Of a stretch of 58,434 nt of DNA, positions 33,654-41,862 are shown piece by piece. The stretch is from Mageeibacillus sp. UBA4314 (lineage in GTDB: Bacteria; Bacillota; Clostridia; Saccharofermentanales; Saccharofermentanaceae), in assembly GCA_002394605.1 (NCBI GenBank), contig DGUI01000013.1, positions 1-58,434 on the forward strand, given 5' to 3'. The notes beneath the pieces are model-generated. The model saw only the letters and a list, made by a program, of their open reading frames with translations, was not told the origin of the DNA and searched no databases. The position numbers and the translations under genes were made by a program. Numbering within the stretch: position 1 is the stretch's first letter; each line of letters starts with the position of its first letter.

Positions 33654-34604
33654 ATGAGAGACTTATTTAGTGTACCGGAGATCATAGTTGAGGCAAGGGA
33701 ATCAGCTCTTAAGAAAGCCAAGCCCGGCAAAAAGCCGGGTCTTATCTGGATCTTATCGGTGCTGATAACATTAGGCGTTGAGTATCTGGGTGTGGGCTTA
33801 GCACTCGTACCTTTACTCGTTATTGCAGTGATAAAAGCGATCGTTAGTGAAACAGGCGGGTATGCTTTCGGTTTTTCTTCCGACGGTATTATGATGCTCC
33901 AGCTTTACCCGCTCTTCATTATCACGATACTGTTCATCCTCTATGCCCGGTTTGTCGAGAAGCGTAAGGCAAGGACTCTTGGCTTTGTCAAAAAGGGTTT
34001 TCTCCTTCAGTATGTCATCGGTATCATAGCAGGATTTGCAGTGTTCTCGTTAGCAGTTGGCATAGGTCATCTTACAGGTGCCATTACTATCGCAAGCTCA
34101 ACTGATGCGAATGTGGTGACGTTCATCCTGTACTGTGGTGCATGGATCATTCAGGGTATGGAAGAAGAGGTCGTCTGCAGAGGTTTCCTTATGACGACGC
34201 TTGCAAGAAGGTATTCCATTCCTTTGGCGGTCATCGTTAATTCAGTATTCTTTGCTGCAATGCACCTGCTCAATCCCGGTATCGGTATTCTGCCGTTCAT
34301 TAACCTCACACTGTTCGGCATCTTCGCATCACTGCTGTTCATCAAGACGAACAACATCTGGGTATGTTCTGCAGTGCACAGTGTCTGGAACCTTGTTCAG
34401 GGCAACTTCTACGGCATCTCTGTAAGCGGCAATGATCAGCTGTCGAGCTTCTTCAGGACAACGTTCGTTGACGGCAAAGAGCTCTGGAACGGCGGTGCTT
34501 TCGGTCTGGAGGGAGGACTTTGTGTTACGATAGTCCTTGTCCTTGGATGCGTTATAACATGCCTTATCCCGGGTAAGAAGAACAAGACAGCAGAGGAAGA
34601 ATAA
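33654..34604 (+). CDS. CPBP-family intramembrane glutamic protease
   Basis: Integral membrane protein of about 316 residues with around eight helices, of the CPBP/CAAX (Abi) family. Three family motifs are present in order: GMEEEVVCRGFL (catalytic Glu pair and Arg), FFAAMHLLN (His) and AVHSVWNLVQ (His). Bacterial members process prenylated or membrane-embedded peptides, provide bacteriocin self-immunity, or act as scaffolds. The ATG at 33654 follows CAGGAG. Its stop overlaps pepT as TAATG, so the pair is coupled. Confidence 0.9.
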   Translation: MRDLFSVPEIIVEARESALKKAKPGKKPGLIWILSVLITLGVEYLGVGLALVPLLVIAVIKAIVSETGGYAFGFSSDGIMMLQLYPLFIITILFILYARFVEKRKARTLGFVKKGFLLQYVIGIIAGFAVFSLAVGIGHLTGAITIASSTDANVVTFILYCGAWIIQGMEEEVVCRGFLMTTLARRYSIPLAVIVNSVFFAAMHLLNPGIGILPFINLTLFGIFASLLFIKTNNIWVCSAVHSVWNLVQGNFYGISVSGNDQLSSFFRTTFVDGKELWNGGAFGLEGGLCVTIVLVLGCVITCLIPGKKNKTAEEE

Positions 34605-35821
34605 TGGATCATCAGGAAGAAACAGTATCAAGATTCTTAAGATATATCGCTATAGATACGCAGTCGTCCGAGACAACGGGGACTCATCCGAGTACGGCCG
34701 GGCAGTTTGACCTGGCGCATATCCTTGCAGATGAGCTTAAGGAGATGGGATTGCCTGTATATATCGACGAAGAGCACTGCTACGTCTATTGCGTCATCAT
34801 GGGAGATCCGGATCTTCCCAGAATAGGATTCATATCACATATGGATACTTCTCCCGAGGCATCGGGCCGTGACGTTAAGCCTAATATCGTCAGAGATTAT
34901 GACGGCGGTGACATAGCGCTCGGAGGCGGCAAAGTGCTGTCGCCTTCAGACTTCCCTGAACTTAATATGTACAAGGGACAGACCTTGATCACATCATCGG
35001 GTGACACTTTGCTGGGTGCTGATGATAAAGCCGGCATTGCAGAGATCATGACGATGGCTTCTTACTACGTGTCTCATCCTGAGATAAAACGCGGTGATAT
35101 CTGCATAGCATTTACTCCTGATGAAGAGATCGGTGAAGGTACTGAATTCTTTGATATAGATAAGTTCGGAGCAGACTTTGCATATACCGTTGACGGCGGC
35201 GTATTAGGTGAACTGTCGTACGAGAATTTCAATGCGGCGACAGCATCGGTAACGGTCAACGGAAGGACGGTCCATCCGGGCGAAGCCTACGGCAAGATGA
35301 TCAATTCCCAGCGCCTGGCACTTCAGATAGACTCCATGATCCCTGATGAAGAACGTCCGGAGACGACACGCGACCGCGAAGGATTTTTCTATCTCGTGGC
35401 GATTACGGGTGACTGTGATAAGACGGCGATGAAGTATCTCATCCGCGATCACTCCAGGGAGTTGTTCGAAGAGAAAAAGGCCCGCCTTACGGATATCTGC
35501 AGGAAGGTGGAATCTGATAATCCGGGCTGCTCTGTTGAGATAGATATAAAGGATTCCTACTACAATATGCGCGATATCATCGTACCTGACAACATGCATA
35601 TCGTTAACCGCGTCGCTGCGGCCATGGAGCGCGCCATGATAAACCCGCTGATCCTTCCTGTCAGGGGAGGCACCGACGGCGCCATGCTCTCATACAAAGG
35701 ACTGCCCTGCCCCAACATCTGCGCAGGCGGCCACAACTTCCACGGAATATACGAATTCGTTCCCTGCGAAAGCATGGCGAAGATCACGTCTCTCCTCATC
35801 GAAATTGTGCGCGACGTTTAA
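34604..35821 (+). CDS. pepT: Peptidase T (tripeptidase)
   Basis: M20B zinc aminotripeptidase of 405 residues. Metal and catalytic motifs are clear: GFISHMDTSPEA (His, Asp), LLGADDKAGIAEIM (bridging Asp) and FTPDEEIGEGTEFF (catalytic Glu and ligand), ending in GGTDGAMLSYKGLP and GGHNFHG. It releases the N-terminal residue from tripeptides in the cytosol. Start overlaps the CPBP stop by one base. No promoter of its own is visible. Confidence 0.96.
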   Translation: MDHQEETVSRFLRYIAIDTQSSETTGTHPSTAGQFDLAHILADELKEMGLPVYIDEEHCYVYCVIMGDPDLPRIGFISHMDTSPEASGRDVKPNIVRDYDGGDIALGGGKVLSPSDFPELNMYKGQTLITSSGDTLLGADDKAGIAEIMTMASYYVSHPEIKRGDICIAFTPDEEIGEGTEFFDIDKFGADFAYTVDGGVLGELSYENFNAATASVTVNGRTVHPGEAYGKMINSQRLALQIDSMIPDEERPETTRDREGFFYLVAITGDCDKTAMKYLIRDHSRELFEEKKARLTDICRKVESDNPGCSVEIDIKDSYYNMRDIIVPDNMHIVNRVAAAMERAMINPLILPVRGGTDGAMLSYKGLPCPNICAGGHNFHGIYEFVPCESMAKITSLLIEIVRDV

Positions 35822-35886
35822 ATCCTGTTAACATTCACCGCTGTTTATTAATTAAGTGTTAATTAGCTCAGAAGCCTGCTCCTGCG

Positions 35887-35895
35887 TGATATAAT
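35887..35895 (+). promoter_or_regulatory. Extended -10 for the secreted MBL-fold gene
   Basis: TGATATAAT, 57 bases before the start at 35952. Two TTAATTA repeats lie upstream (about 35848-35864) and could form a weak AT-only hairpin or an operator. Confidence 0.5.
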
Positions 35896-35951
35896 CAAGC
35901 TATACAGGTCTGAACTATTATGATCATTTAATTAGTGAGGCAGGTGATAAT

Positions 35952-37706
35952 ATGAGTATCTTTAAGAAATTTATTTCAGCTGCGGTCATAGCATCGACTG
36001 TTTTGGTAAGCACCTATTCGATCGGGTTTGCTGATGAAGATGCTTCGAAGGATATGACTCTCTATGCTTTCTATATCAAGCCTAATAAGGGCTGCGAACC
36101 TGAGCCCGGCGGTGAAGCGGAATTCGGTGATGCAGTCCTCATGGAGTCCAACGGCAAGTACCTTCTCATGGATGCCGCAGCATCCAAGACAAGCGACTCC
36201 GTTGTTCAGGCTCTCAAGGACAGGGGCGTTGAGCACTTAAGTATCTATGTTTCTCACTATCATCCTGATCACTTTGAAGGGATCTTGGCTATAGCAAGCA
36301 GCGGGATCACGATCGACAAGCTCTATCTTCCGGACCGTTCACTCGGTGGTGACTGGGAAAGTCCCAATGGCGGTACTACGGCCAACCAGTGCTCTAAGAT
36401 CATCGGATGGACCGGTCTTGACATTAACAATGAGGATGAAGTCCAGTTCCTCAAGAAAGGCAGCACATTCTCGATCGGCGATGTTGACGCAGAGGTATTG
36501 GGTCCTGTAGGAGAGTATGACAGGGATGAGTTTAATAACTACTTCCCGTCTAATGTATATGGCGAGAGGGATGGCCATTATCTCAACAACTACTCACTTA
36601 CCACGATGTTCACATGCGGCAAGATCAAGTACCTTACAACAGGTGATATCGAGTCCATCGAGTTCCAGCAGAATCTCAAGAAAGACCAGACAACATACGG
36701 CAAGAATGGCGGAGTCGTAAAGAAGCTTGAAGAAGAGAATCTCGTTGCTGAGTACGGCAAGGCTCTCAAGGCAGACATCCTCAAGATGGCTCACCATGGT
36801 CTTAAGTCTTCCAACAGCAGCAAGTTCATAAAGGCTGTGGCACCGAGGATCGCTTTCGCGGATAACACAGGTTATCAGGAACTGGTAAAGGCTGACGGCG
36901 CAGTAAAGGCTCACAAGTATCATACCCCCGTTGAGAACATGCAGAAGTACGGATTCTCCTACATGACAGGTGAAGAAGCGGCAGGTCTCGGCATAGTCGT
37001 TAAGAATGACAAGATCACGGCATATAGAGACAGTAATAATGATCTCCACCTCGATGATGCAGAGAAGCTGTGGGGCTGGGTATATGTAAGCGGTATCAAG
37101 TCCGTTAAGCTGAGCAATGCAGATAAGGCTGCCGGATTCAAGAAGGATTACACTGGCAAGGATATCTACTACATCAGCAAGAATGATGACTTCAAGCCTA
37201 AGACGGGTATCTGCCAGATCACGGTAAGCGGTGAGAAGAGGACATATTGCTTCTCAGCAGGCGGCGCGATGGAGACAGGCTTGTTTAGTAAAGACAACGG
37301 CCAGACTTACAGCCACTGGAGGAACTATGAAGTAGACGGCAAGACCAAGCAGAAGTATTTCTCGAGTCTTGATTCCAAGGGCCGTGCTACTATGGCATAC
37401 GGATTCAAGAAGATCGACGGAAACTACTTCTACTTCGTTAAGTCCACAGGCTTCAGATATATCCCTTCCAAGGGTGATTCCAACAGCCCGAGCAAGATGT
37501 GGAAGCTCAAGAAGATCGGAAGCTACTACTATCTGTTCAAGAAGGGCACGGGATTTGTCTATAACAAGGGCAGGAGCAAGACCGTATTCATGAAGTTCGG
37601 CAGCAAGTACAGAGCCTTTGATACGAAGGGCAGGATGCTGACCGGCAAGAAGAAGGTTAATGGCAAGTATTACACATTCGACAAGAAGACCGGTTATAGG
37701 AAGTAA
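35952..37706 (+). CDS. Secreted MBL-fold hydrolase with C-terminal wall-binding-like repeats
   Basis: Exported protein of 584 residues with a signal peptide (cleavage probably after GFA near residue 26). Residues about 35-330 form a metallo-beta-lactamase fold with the metal motif SHYHPDHFEG and a second histidine motif KMAHHGLKSSNS, of the type in the C-terminal domain of ComEC/Rec2. The C-terminal 200 residues contain several aromatic and Gly repeats (for example KKIGSYYYLFKKGTGFVYN, VNGKYYTFDKKTGY) resembling choline/cell-wall-binding repeats. It is therefore likely a wall-attached hydrolase acting on nucleotides, DNA or phosphoesters. GGCAGGTGA precedes the ATG. Confidence 0.85.
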   Translation: MSIFKKFISAAVIASTVLVSTYSIGFADEDASKDMTLYAFYIKPNKGCEPEPGGEAEFGDAVLMESNGKYLLMDAAASKTSDSVVQALKDRGVEHLSIYVSHYHPDHFEGILAIASSGITIDKLYLPDRSLGGDWESPNGGTTANQCSKIIGWTGLDINNEDEVQFLKKGSTFSIGDVDAEVLGPVGEYDRDEFNNYFPSNVYGERDGHYLNNYSLTTMFTCGKIKYLTTGDIESIEFQQNLKKDQTTYGKNGGVVKKLEEENLVAEYGKALKADILKMAHHGLKSSNSSKFIKAVAPRIAFADNTGYQELVKADGAVKAHKYHTPVENMQKYGFSYMTGEEAAGLGIVVKNDKITAYRDSNNDLHLDDAEKLWGWVYVSGIKSVKLSNADKAAGFKKDYTGKDIYYISKNDDFKPKTGICQITVSGEKRTYCFSAGGAMETGLFSKDNGQTYSHWRNYEVDGKTKQKYFSSLDSKGRATMAYGFKKIDGNYFYFVKSTGFRYIPSKGDSNSPSKMWKLKKIGSYYYLFKKGTGFVYNKGRSKTVFMKFGSKYRAFDTKGRMLTGKKKVNGKYYTFDKKTGYRK

Positions 37707-37713
37707 ATCAGCT

Positions 37714-37745
37714 GAGAGGGTTGTCTCATAAGAGGCAACCCTCTT
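37714..37745 (+). terminator. Hairpin terminator after the MBL-fold gene
   Basis: AGAGGGTTG pairs with CAACCCTCT, and the stem continues inward with TCTC/GAGG including one G-U pair; the loop is four bases. Only a weak T/A tail follows, so efficiency is uncertain. Confidence 0.6.
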
Positions 37746-37828
37746 AAATTAGAACAGATCTATCAGATCCGACAAAACCATTGCTATGTGTAGTAAAATA
37801 TCTTCAAAAGCTCCCCGGGAGGTGTCTT

Positions 37829-38845
37829 ATGAAAAAACGTATCGTTGCAATGGTTCTTTTGGCTGCATTTATGCTTACTGCATGTTCGACCGGAGGCGAG
37901 TCACAGACTTCGGCAACTGAGGGCACTGTAACTGAAATAACGGAATCAACTGAGGCAACTTCGGAGACATCAGAGGATACTGAAGAGTCAGAGACGGAAG
38001 AATCGACCACAGCGACGACGACGGAGATGCCGACGGTTCCTTTCGAGCCGGTGGAGCAGCCGGAGGATGCGGTGGTGAAGGAGGGATACCATTTCGTGTG
38101 GGGCGACGAGTTCAACGGGGATTCGCTGAATGAGAAGACGTGGACGCGCGAGACGCACGAGAAGGGATGGGTCAACCACGAGCTGCAGGAGTATAAGGCG
38201 GACGAGAAGTATGCTTACGTCAAGAATGGGATGCTGATCATACAGCCTGTGAAGGAAGAGAAGGACGGGCAGGTCAAGTACTATTCCGGACGTGTTAATA
38301 CATGCGACAAGTTTACGTGCAAGTACGGAAGGATCGAGGCGAGGATCAAGACGCCTGAGGGCAAGGGATTCCTGCCTGCTTTCTGGATGCTGCCCAACAG
38401 GGGCAGATGGCCGATCGGCGGCGAGATCGACATCATGGAGATCGTGGGCGGCCAGGAGAACTCAGTTCACGGAACTTTGCATTTCGGCAACCCGCATGAC
38501 ATGAGGCAGGGGTCTTACACATTTGATGATATCGAGCTGTCGGATGACTTCCACGTATATGCGTGCGAGTGGGAGCCGGGCAAGATCTCGTTCTATATCG
38601 ACGACATCTTATTCTTCACGGAATCCGACTGGTTCTCGGCGCCTGCGGCAACGCTGGTCTATGATTATCCGGCACCTTTCAACAAGCCTTTCTACATCAT
38701 CTTCAATGTTGCGGTAGGTGGCGACTGGCCGGGCGACCCTGATGAGAAGACGAAGTTCGACAAGCACGCACAGATGCGCGTCGACTGGGTACGCGTTTAC
38801 CAGAAAGATGCTTACGACGAGAATGTGACTAAGCCTAATACCTGA
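37829..38845 (+). CDS. GH16 beta-glucanase lipoprotein
   Basis: Surface-anchored glycoside hydrolase of 338 residues with lipobox LTAC, a Thr/Ser/Glu-rich linker of about 60 residues and a GH16 domain. The catalytic signature GGEIDIMEIVG (ExDxxE, nucleophile and acid/base) is near residue 205, and the His-rich HGTLHFG and final WVRVYQ match laminarinase-type members. It probably cleaves beta-1,3- or mixed-linkage glucans. The insertion typical of lichenases or carrageenases cannot be judged by eye. GGGAGGTG precedes the ATG at 37829. Its stop is part of an 18-bp palindrome shared with prfC. Confidence 0.92.
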   Translation: MKKRIVAMVLLAAFMLTACSTGGESQTSATEGTVTEITESTEATSETSEDTEESETEESTTATTTEMPTVPFEPVEQPEDAVVKEGYHFVWGDEFNGDSLNEKTWTRETHEKGWVNHELQEYKADEKYAYVKNGMLIIQPVKEEKDGQVKYYSGRVNTCDKFTCKYGRIEARIKTPEGKGFLPAFWMLPNRGRWPIGGEIDIMEIVGGQENSVHGTLHFGNPHDMRQGSYTFDDIELSDDFHVYACEWEPGKISFYIDDILFFTESDWFSAPAATLVYDYPAPFNKPFYIIFNVAVGGDWPGDPDEKTKFDKHAQMRVDWVRVYQKDAYDENVTKPNT

Positions 38846-38855
38846 TATCAGGTAT
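38838..38855. other. 18-bp perfect palindrome over two convergent stop codons
   Basis: ATACCTGATATCAGGTAT is a perfect palindrome centred between the GH16 stop (38843-38845) and the prfC stop (38848-38850 on the minus strand). Both genes end in ACC TGA. There is no loop and no flanking T-run, so a standard terminator is unlikely; a dimeric DNA-binding protein site or chance are the alternatives. Confidence 0.8.
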
Positions 38856-40479
38856 CGCTTATGTCCTTTGTGTGGATATCTTCAAATCTCAGCTTCAGCG
38901 CTTCGTTGTGATCGACTGCCCACTGAACGGCCCAGTCTGATTCGAACAGAACGACGGGCTCATCATCACGGTCTAATACGAGACATGATGTTGATGTGAG
39001 AGTCATCTTGTGCGGGTCGAAATCAACTCCCTCTGCATCGCTCTTGACCCATCTGGCAAGGCGGTAGTTGAGGGGAGTCCTTAAGATGTCAACGCCGTAC
39101 TCTGACTTGAGGCGGTACTCGAGAACGTCGAACTGCAGAACGCCTACTACGCCCATGATGTAAGTCTCGGTTCCGATGTCGGGCTGCTTGTAGAGCTGGA
39201 CTGCGCCTTCCTGTGAGAGCTGCTCGATGCCCTTGAGGAACTGCTTGCGCTTCATGGAATCCTTAGGTGCAACCCTGGCAAAATTCTCGGGAGGGAACAC
39301 CGGGATAGGATCGAATTCGAATTTCCTGTTTGTTGAGATAAGCGTATCGCCGATGCGGAAATGGCCCGGATCGAAGATACCGATTATGTCGCCCGCATAT
39401 GCATCCTCAACGATGTTGCGGTCCTGCGCCATGAACTGCTGGGGCTGCGAGAGGGTGATCTTCTTGCCGATCCTCAGGTGGTTGACTGTCATGTTCTTCT
39501 CATACTTGCCGGAGCAGATCCTCAGGAACGCCATGCGGTCCCTGTGGTTGGGATCCATGTTGGCCTGGATCTTGAAGACGAATCCGGAGAACATCTCGTC
39601 GGTCGGTTCTGCAAATCCGTCGCTTGTATGATAAGGCTGTGGCATGGGACTCATTTCGAGGAAATGCTTAAGAAATGTCTCAACACCGAAGTTTGTGATG
39701 GCTGAGCCGAAGAATACTGGTGTAAGAAGTCCCTTGTCCACTTTCTCCTTATCAAATTCATCTCCTGCCATGTCGAGGAGTTCAATATCATTTTGCAATG
39801 TCTCGTAGTGGTCAGGTGAGATCATCTCAGCCAGTTTGGGGTCGTCGATACCTGCGACCTGCTGTGTGACCATGGAAGCGCCGTGGTCCTGGTTAGCCTT
39901 ATCGAAGAAGAGGACCTTGCCTGACTCTCTCTCATAAACGCCCTCGAAATCGCCGTCCGTACCGATAGGCCAGTTGATGGGGCAGGATCTGATCCCGAGC
40001 ACCTTCTCGAGCTCATCTATCAGATCGAAAGGATTCTTGGCGGCACGGTCCATCTTGTTGATGAACGTGAATATCGGGATCCCTCTCTTGCGACAGACTG
40101 CGAACAGCTTGATCGTCTGTGCCTCGACACCCTTGGCGCCGTCAAGGAGCATGACTGCGGCATCCGCAGCGCACAATGTACGGTAGGTATCTTCCGAGAA
40201 GTCCTGGTGACCGGGAGTATCAAGGATATTGATGCAGAATCCGTCATAGTTAAACTGCATGACCGAAGACGTTACGGAGATACCTCTCTTCTTCTCGATC
40301 TCCATCCAGTCTGACGTGGCATGACGTGCAGCCTTGCGCGCCTTGACGGAACCGGCCATGTGAATGGCGCCTCCGTAGAGCAGGAGCTTCTCAGTCATTG
40401 TTGTCTTACCTGCGTCAGGGTGCGATATGATCGCGAACGTCCTTCGTCTTCTAATCTCTTCTCCGGTAGTTAAAGCCAT
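38848..40479 (-). CDS. prfC: Peptide chain release factor 3
   Basis: Translational GTPase of about 543 residues that recycles RF1 and RF2 from the ribosome after peptide release. G1 is SHPDAGKTTMTE, G3 DTPGHQDFSEDTYR and G4 NKMDR; the RF3-specific VKARKAARHATSDWMEIE loop is present. ATG 40479 follows AAGGATGAG; an upstream in-frame ATG at 40497 has no ribosome binding site. The divergent plus-strand lipoprotein starts 96 bases away. prfA is on the other strand 7 kb downstream. Confidence 0.96.
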   Translation of the reverse strand: MALTTGEEIRRRRTFAIISHPDAGKTTMTEKLLLYGGAIHMAGSVKARKAARHATSDWMEIEKKRGISVTSSVMQFNYDGFCINILDTPGHQDFSEDTYRTLCAADAAVMLLDGAKGVEAQTIKLFAVCRKRGIPIFTFINKMDRAAKNPFDLIDELEKVLGIRSCPINWPIGTDGDFEGVYERESGKVLFFDKANQDHGASMVTQQVAGIDDPKLAEMISPDHYETLQNDIELLDMAGDEFDKEKVDKGLLTPVFFGSAITNFGVETFLKHFLEMSPMPQPYHTSDGFAEPTDEMFSGFVFKIQANMDPNHRDRMAFLRICSGKYEKNMTVNHLRIGKKITLSQPQQFMAQDRNIVEDAYAGDIIGIFDPGHFRIGDTLISTNRKFEFDPIPVFPPENFARVAPKDSMKRKQFLKGIEQLSQEGAVQLYKQPDIGTETYIMGVVGVLQFDVLEYRLKSEYGVDILRTPLNYRLARWVKSDAEGVDFDPHKMTLTSTSCLVLDRDDEPVVLFESDWAVQWAVDHNEALKLRFEDIHTKDISDT

Positions 40480-40527
40480 AGTCTCATCCTTAATCATTTT
40501 ATTTGCAATGGTGTATTATAGCACATC

Positions 40528-40536
40528 TGATATAAT
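40528..40536 (+). promoter_or_regulatory. Extended -10 for the long plus-strand gene run
   Basis: TGATATAAT, 39 bases before the lipoprotein start at 40576. A mini-ORF (ATG GAC AGG TAA, from 40565) lies in the leader and ends in TAATG at the lipoprotein start; GAGGGG precedes it. The lipoprotein may be translated by re-initiation. Confidence 0.5.
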
Positions 40537-40575
40537 AAGAAACGATCAGATTGGGAAGAGGGGTATGGACAGGTA

Positions 40576-41793
40576 ATGATGAAGGTCAGAGCAGCGTCAT
40601 TACTCATGACTGCGGTGCTGGTGCTGCACCTGTCAGGATGCACCCTGTCAGGCGGCAGGATATCGGTGGACAAAGTAACTGACATGGCTGCCGCTGCCGA
40701 ATATGAGAAGTACGGCAGCACGGAAGAATTCCTTGGTGACACGGATAATGCCAGAGTGCTTGAAGCCGGCATATATGTAAGGACCGGGGACGGGATAAGA
40801 GACATCTTCAGGGACGATAACCTTAACGCGCTTTACGATGGTGTTGACGGGGAGTTCATAAGCGCCTTGAAGCCCTCCGATGCGGACGAGGCCGTGATCG
40901 CCGCAAAGTCCGTCAAGGACGGAGATGCATACTCCAATGTTTTGTTCTTCTGCTGCAAGTTCGGGAATAATGATGATACGGACAGATACTTTAAGAGTGT
41001 GCAGACGAAGATAAGTGACATCCTCTCTTACGATAAGAACAAGAAGACTGATGTTGACGATGAAGATGAGTCCTATGTGAACATCATCGCGACTTGGAGG
41101 AAATATGCCCTCTGCATGAGCTTTGTAAGGGACGGCAGGTCAGTATATGTGTGCGCCGCTCTCGGGTATAAGACAAACGGGATGAGGGATATCGTATATG
41201 CGGGCTGTGACGCGCTTGGAATCAGAAGGCCATCACTCGATGATGTTGACTGCACAAAGGCATCAGCTGCAAAAGGCGACAGGATGCTCACGATCAAAGA
41301 GGAGCTCGGCTGCCGGGAGATCGACATGTCGGAGGTCGCAAACGGCAACATGTACAGGGACGAATACAAGGGCCAGGTCCTCTACTACCAGACTTCGACA
41401 CTTGAGGAACTGGAGTATATCGGTTATTCGGCGGACAATAAGTTCGAGGCTGATTTCGTGCAGGGCGAGGCGATCTACGGCAGGACCAAAAGGAAGATCC
41501 AGCAGGGCGTGGGCTCTTACCGCGTCATCGCGATAACGCTGGATTCTGAAGAAGCTGCCGCTGACCTTTACGGAGCGATGATCATCACGGGCTTTGACGA
41601 TTACGATAAGGATGAGGGCGAGAAGGACGGTATCAGATACTGCAAGTATACAAGTCAGCACGAGCAGGTCGTGATGTCGTTCTATTTCTATCAGGAGGGC
41701 GCAAGGATCTATCAGCTCTTCGCCTGGGAGAGCCTTGAGGACAGCTATGAGGATGTCATAACCAGGAACATCGAAATAATGGGATTACCTTAA
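40576..41793 (+). CDS. Large lipoprotein with repeated alpha/beta segments
   Basis: Lipoprotein of 405 residues with lipobox LSGC. Two related halves can be suspected: each contains a YxxxG(I/Y)xx-type strand and a helix followed by a long acidic or basic strand region (SDADEAVIAAKSVKDGDAYS and SEEAAADLYGAMIITGFDDY). The repeated pattern of 'x-x-A-x-I/V' with FFCCKFG and YFYQEG resembles the DUF4358-type lipoproteins of Clostridia, but the assignment is weak. The role is unknown. Confidence 0.55.
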   Translation: MMKVRAASLLMTAVLVLHLSGCTLSGGRISVDKVTDMAAAAEYEKYGSTEEFLGDTDNARVLEAGIYVRTGDGIRDIFRDDNLNALYDGVDGEFISALKPSDADEAVIAAKSVKDGDAYSNVLFFCCKFGNNDDTDRYFKSVQTKISDILSYDKNKKTDVDDEDESYVNIIATWRKYALCMSFVRDGRSVYVCAALGYKTNGMRDIVYAGCDALGIRRPSLDDVDCTKASAAKGDRMLTIKEELGCREIDMSEVANGNMYRDEYKGQVLYYQTSTLEELEYIGYSADNKFEADFVQGEAIYGRTKRKIQQGVGSYRVIAITLDSEEAAADLYGAMIITGFDDYDKDEGEKDGIRYCKYTSQHEQVVMSFYFYQEGARIYQLFAWESLEDSYEDVITRNIEIMGLP

Positions 41794-41799
41794 CCCTTA

Positions 41800-41808
41800 T
41801 GGTATAAT
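41800..41808 (+). promoter_or_regulatory. Extended -10 for malQ
   Basis: TGGTATAAT, 55 bases before the malQ start and seven bases after the preceding stop. It suggests that malQ and its followers can be transcribed independently of the lipoprotein gene. Confidence 0.5.
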
Positions 41809-41862
41809 TAAAAGGTTAGCTTTAGAGCAACCGAATAACTATAGATTCAGGGGGACCTAACA

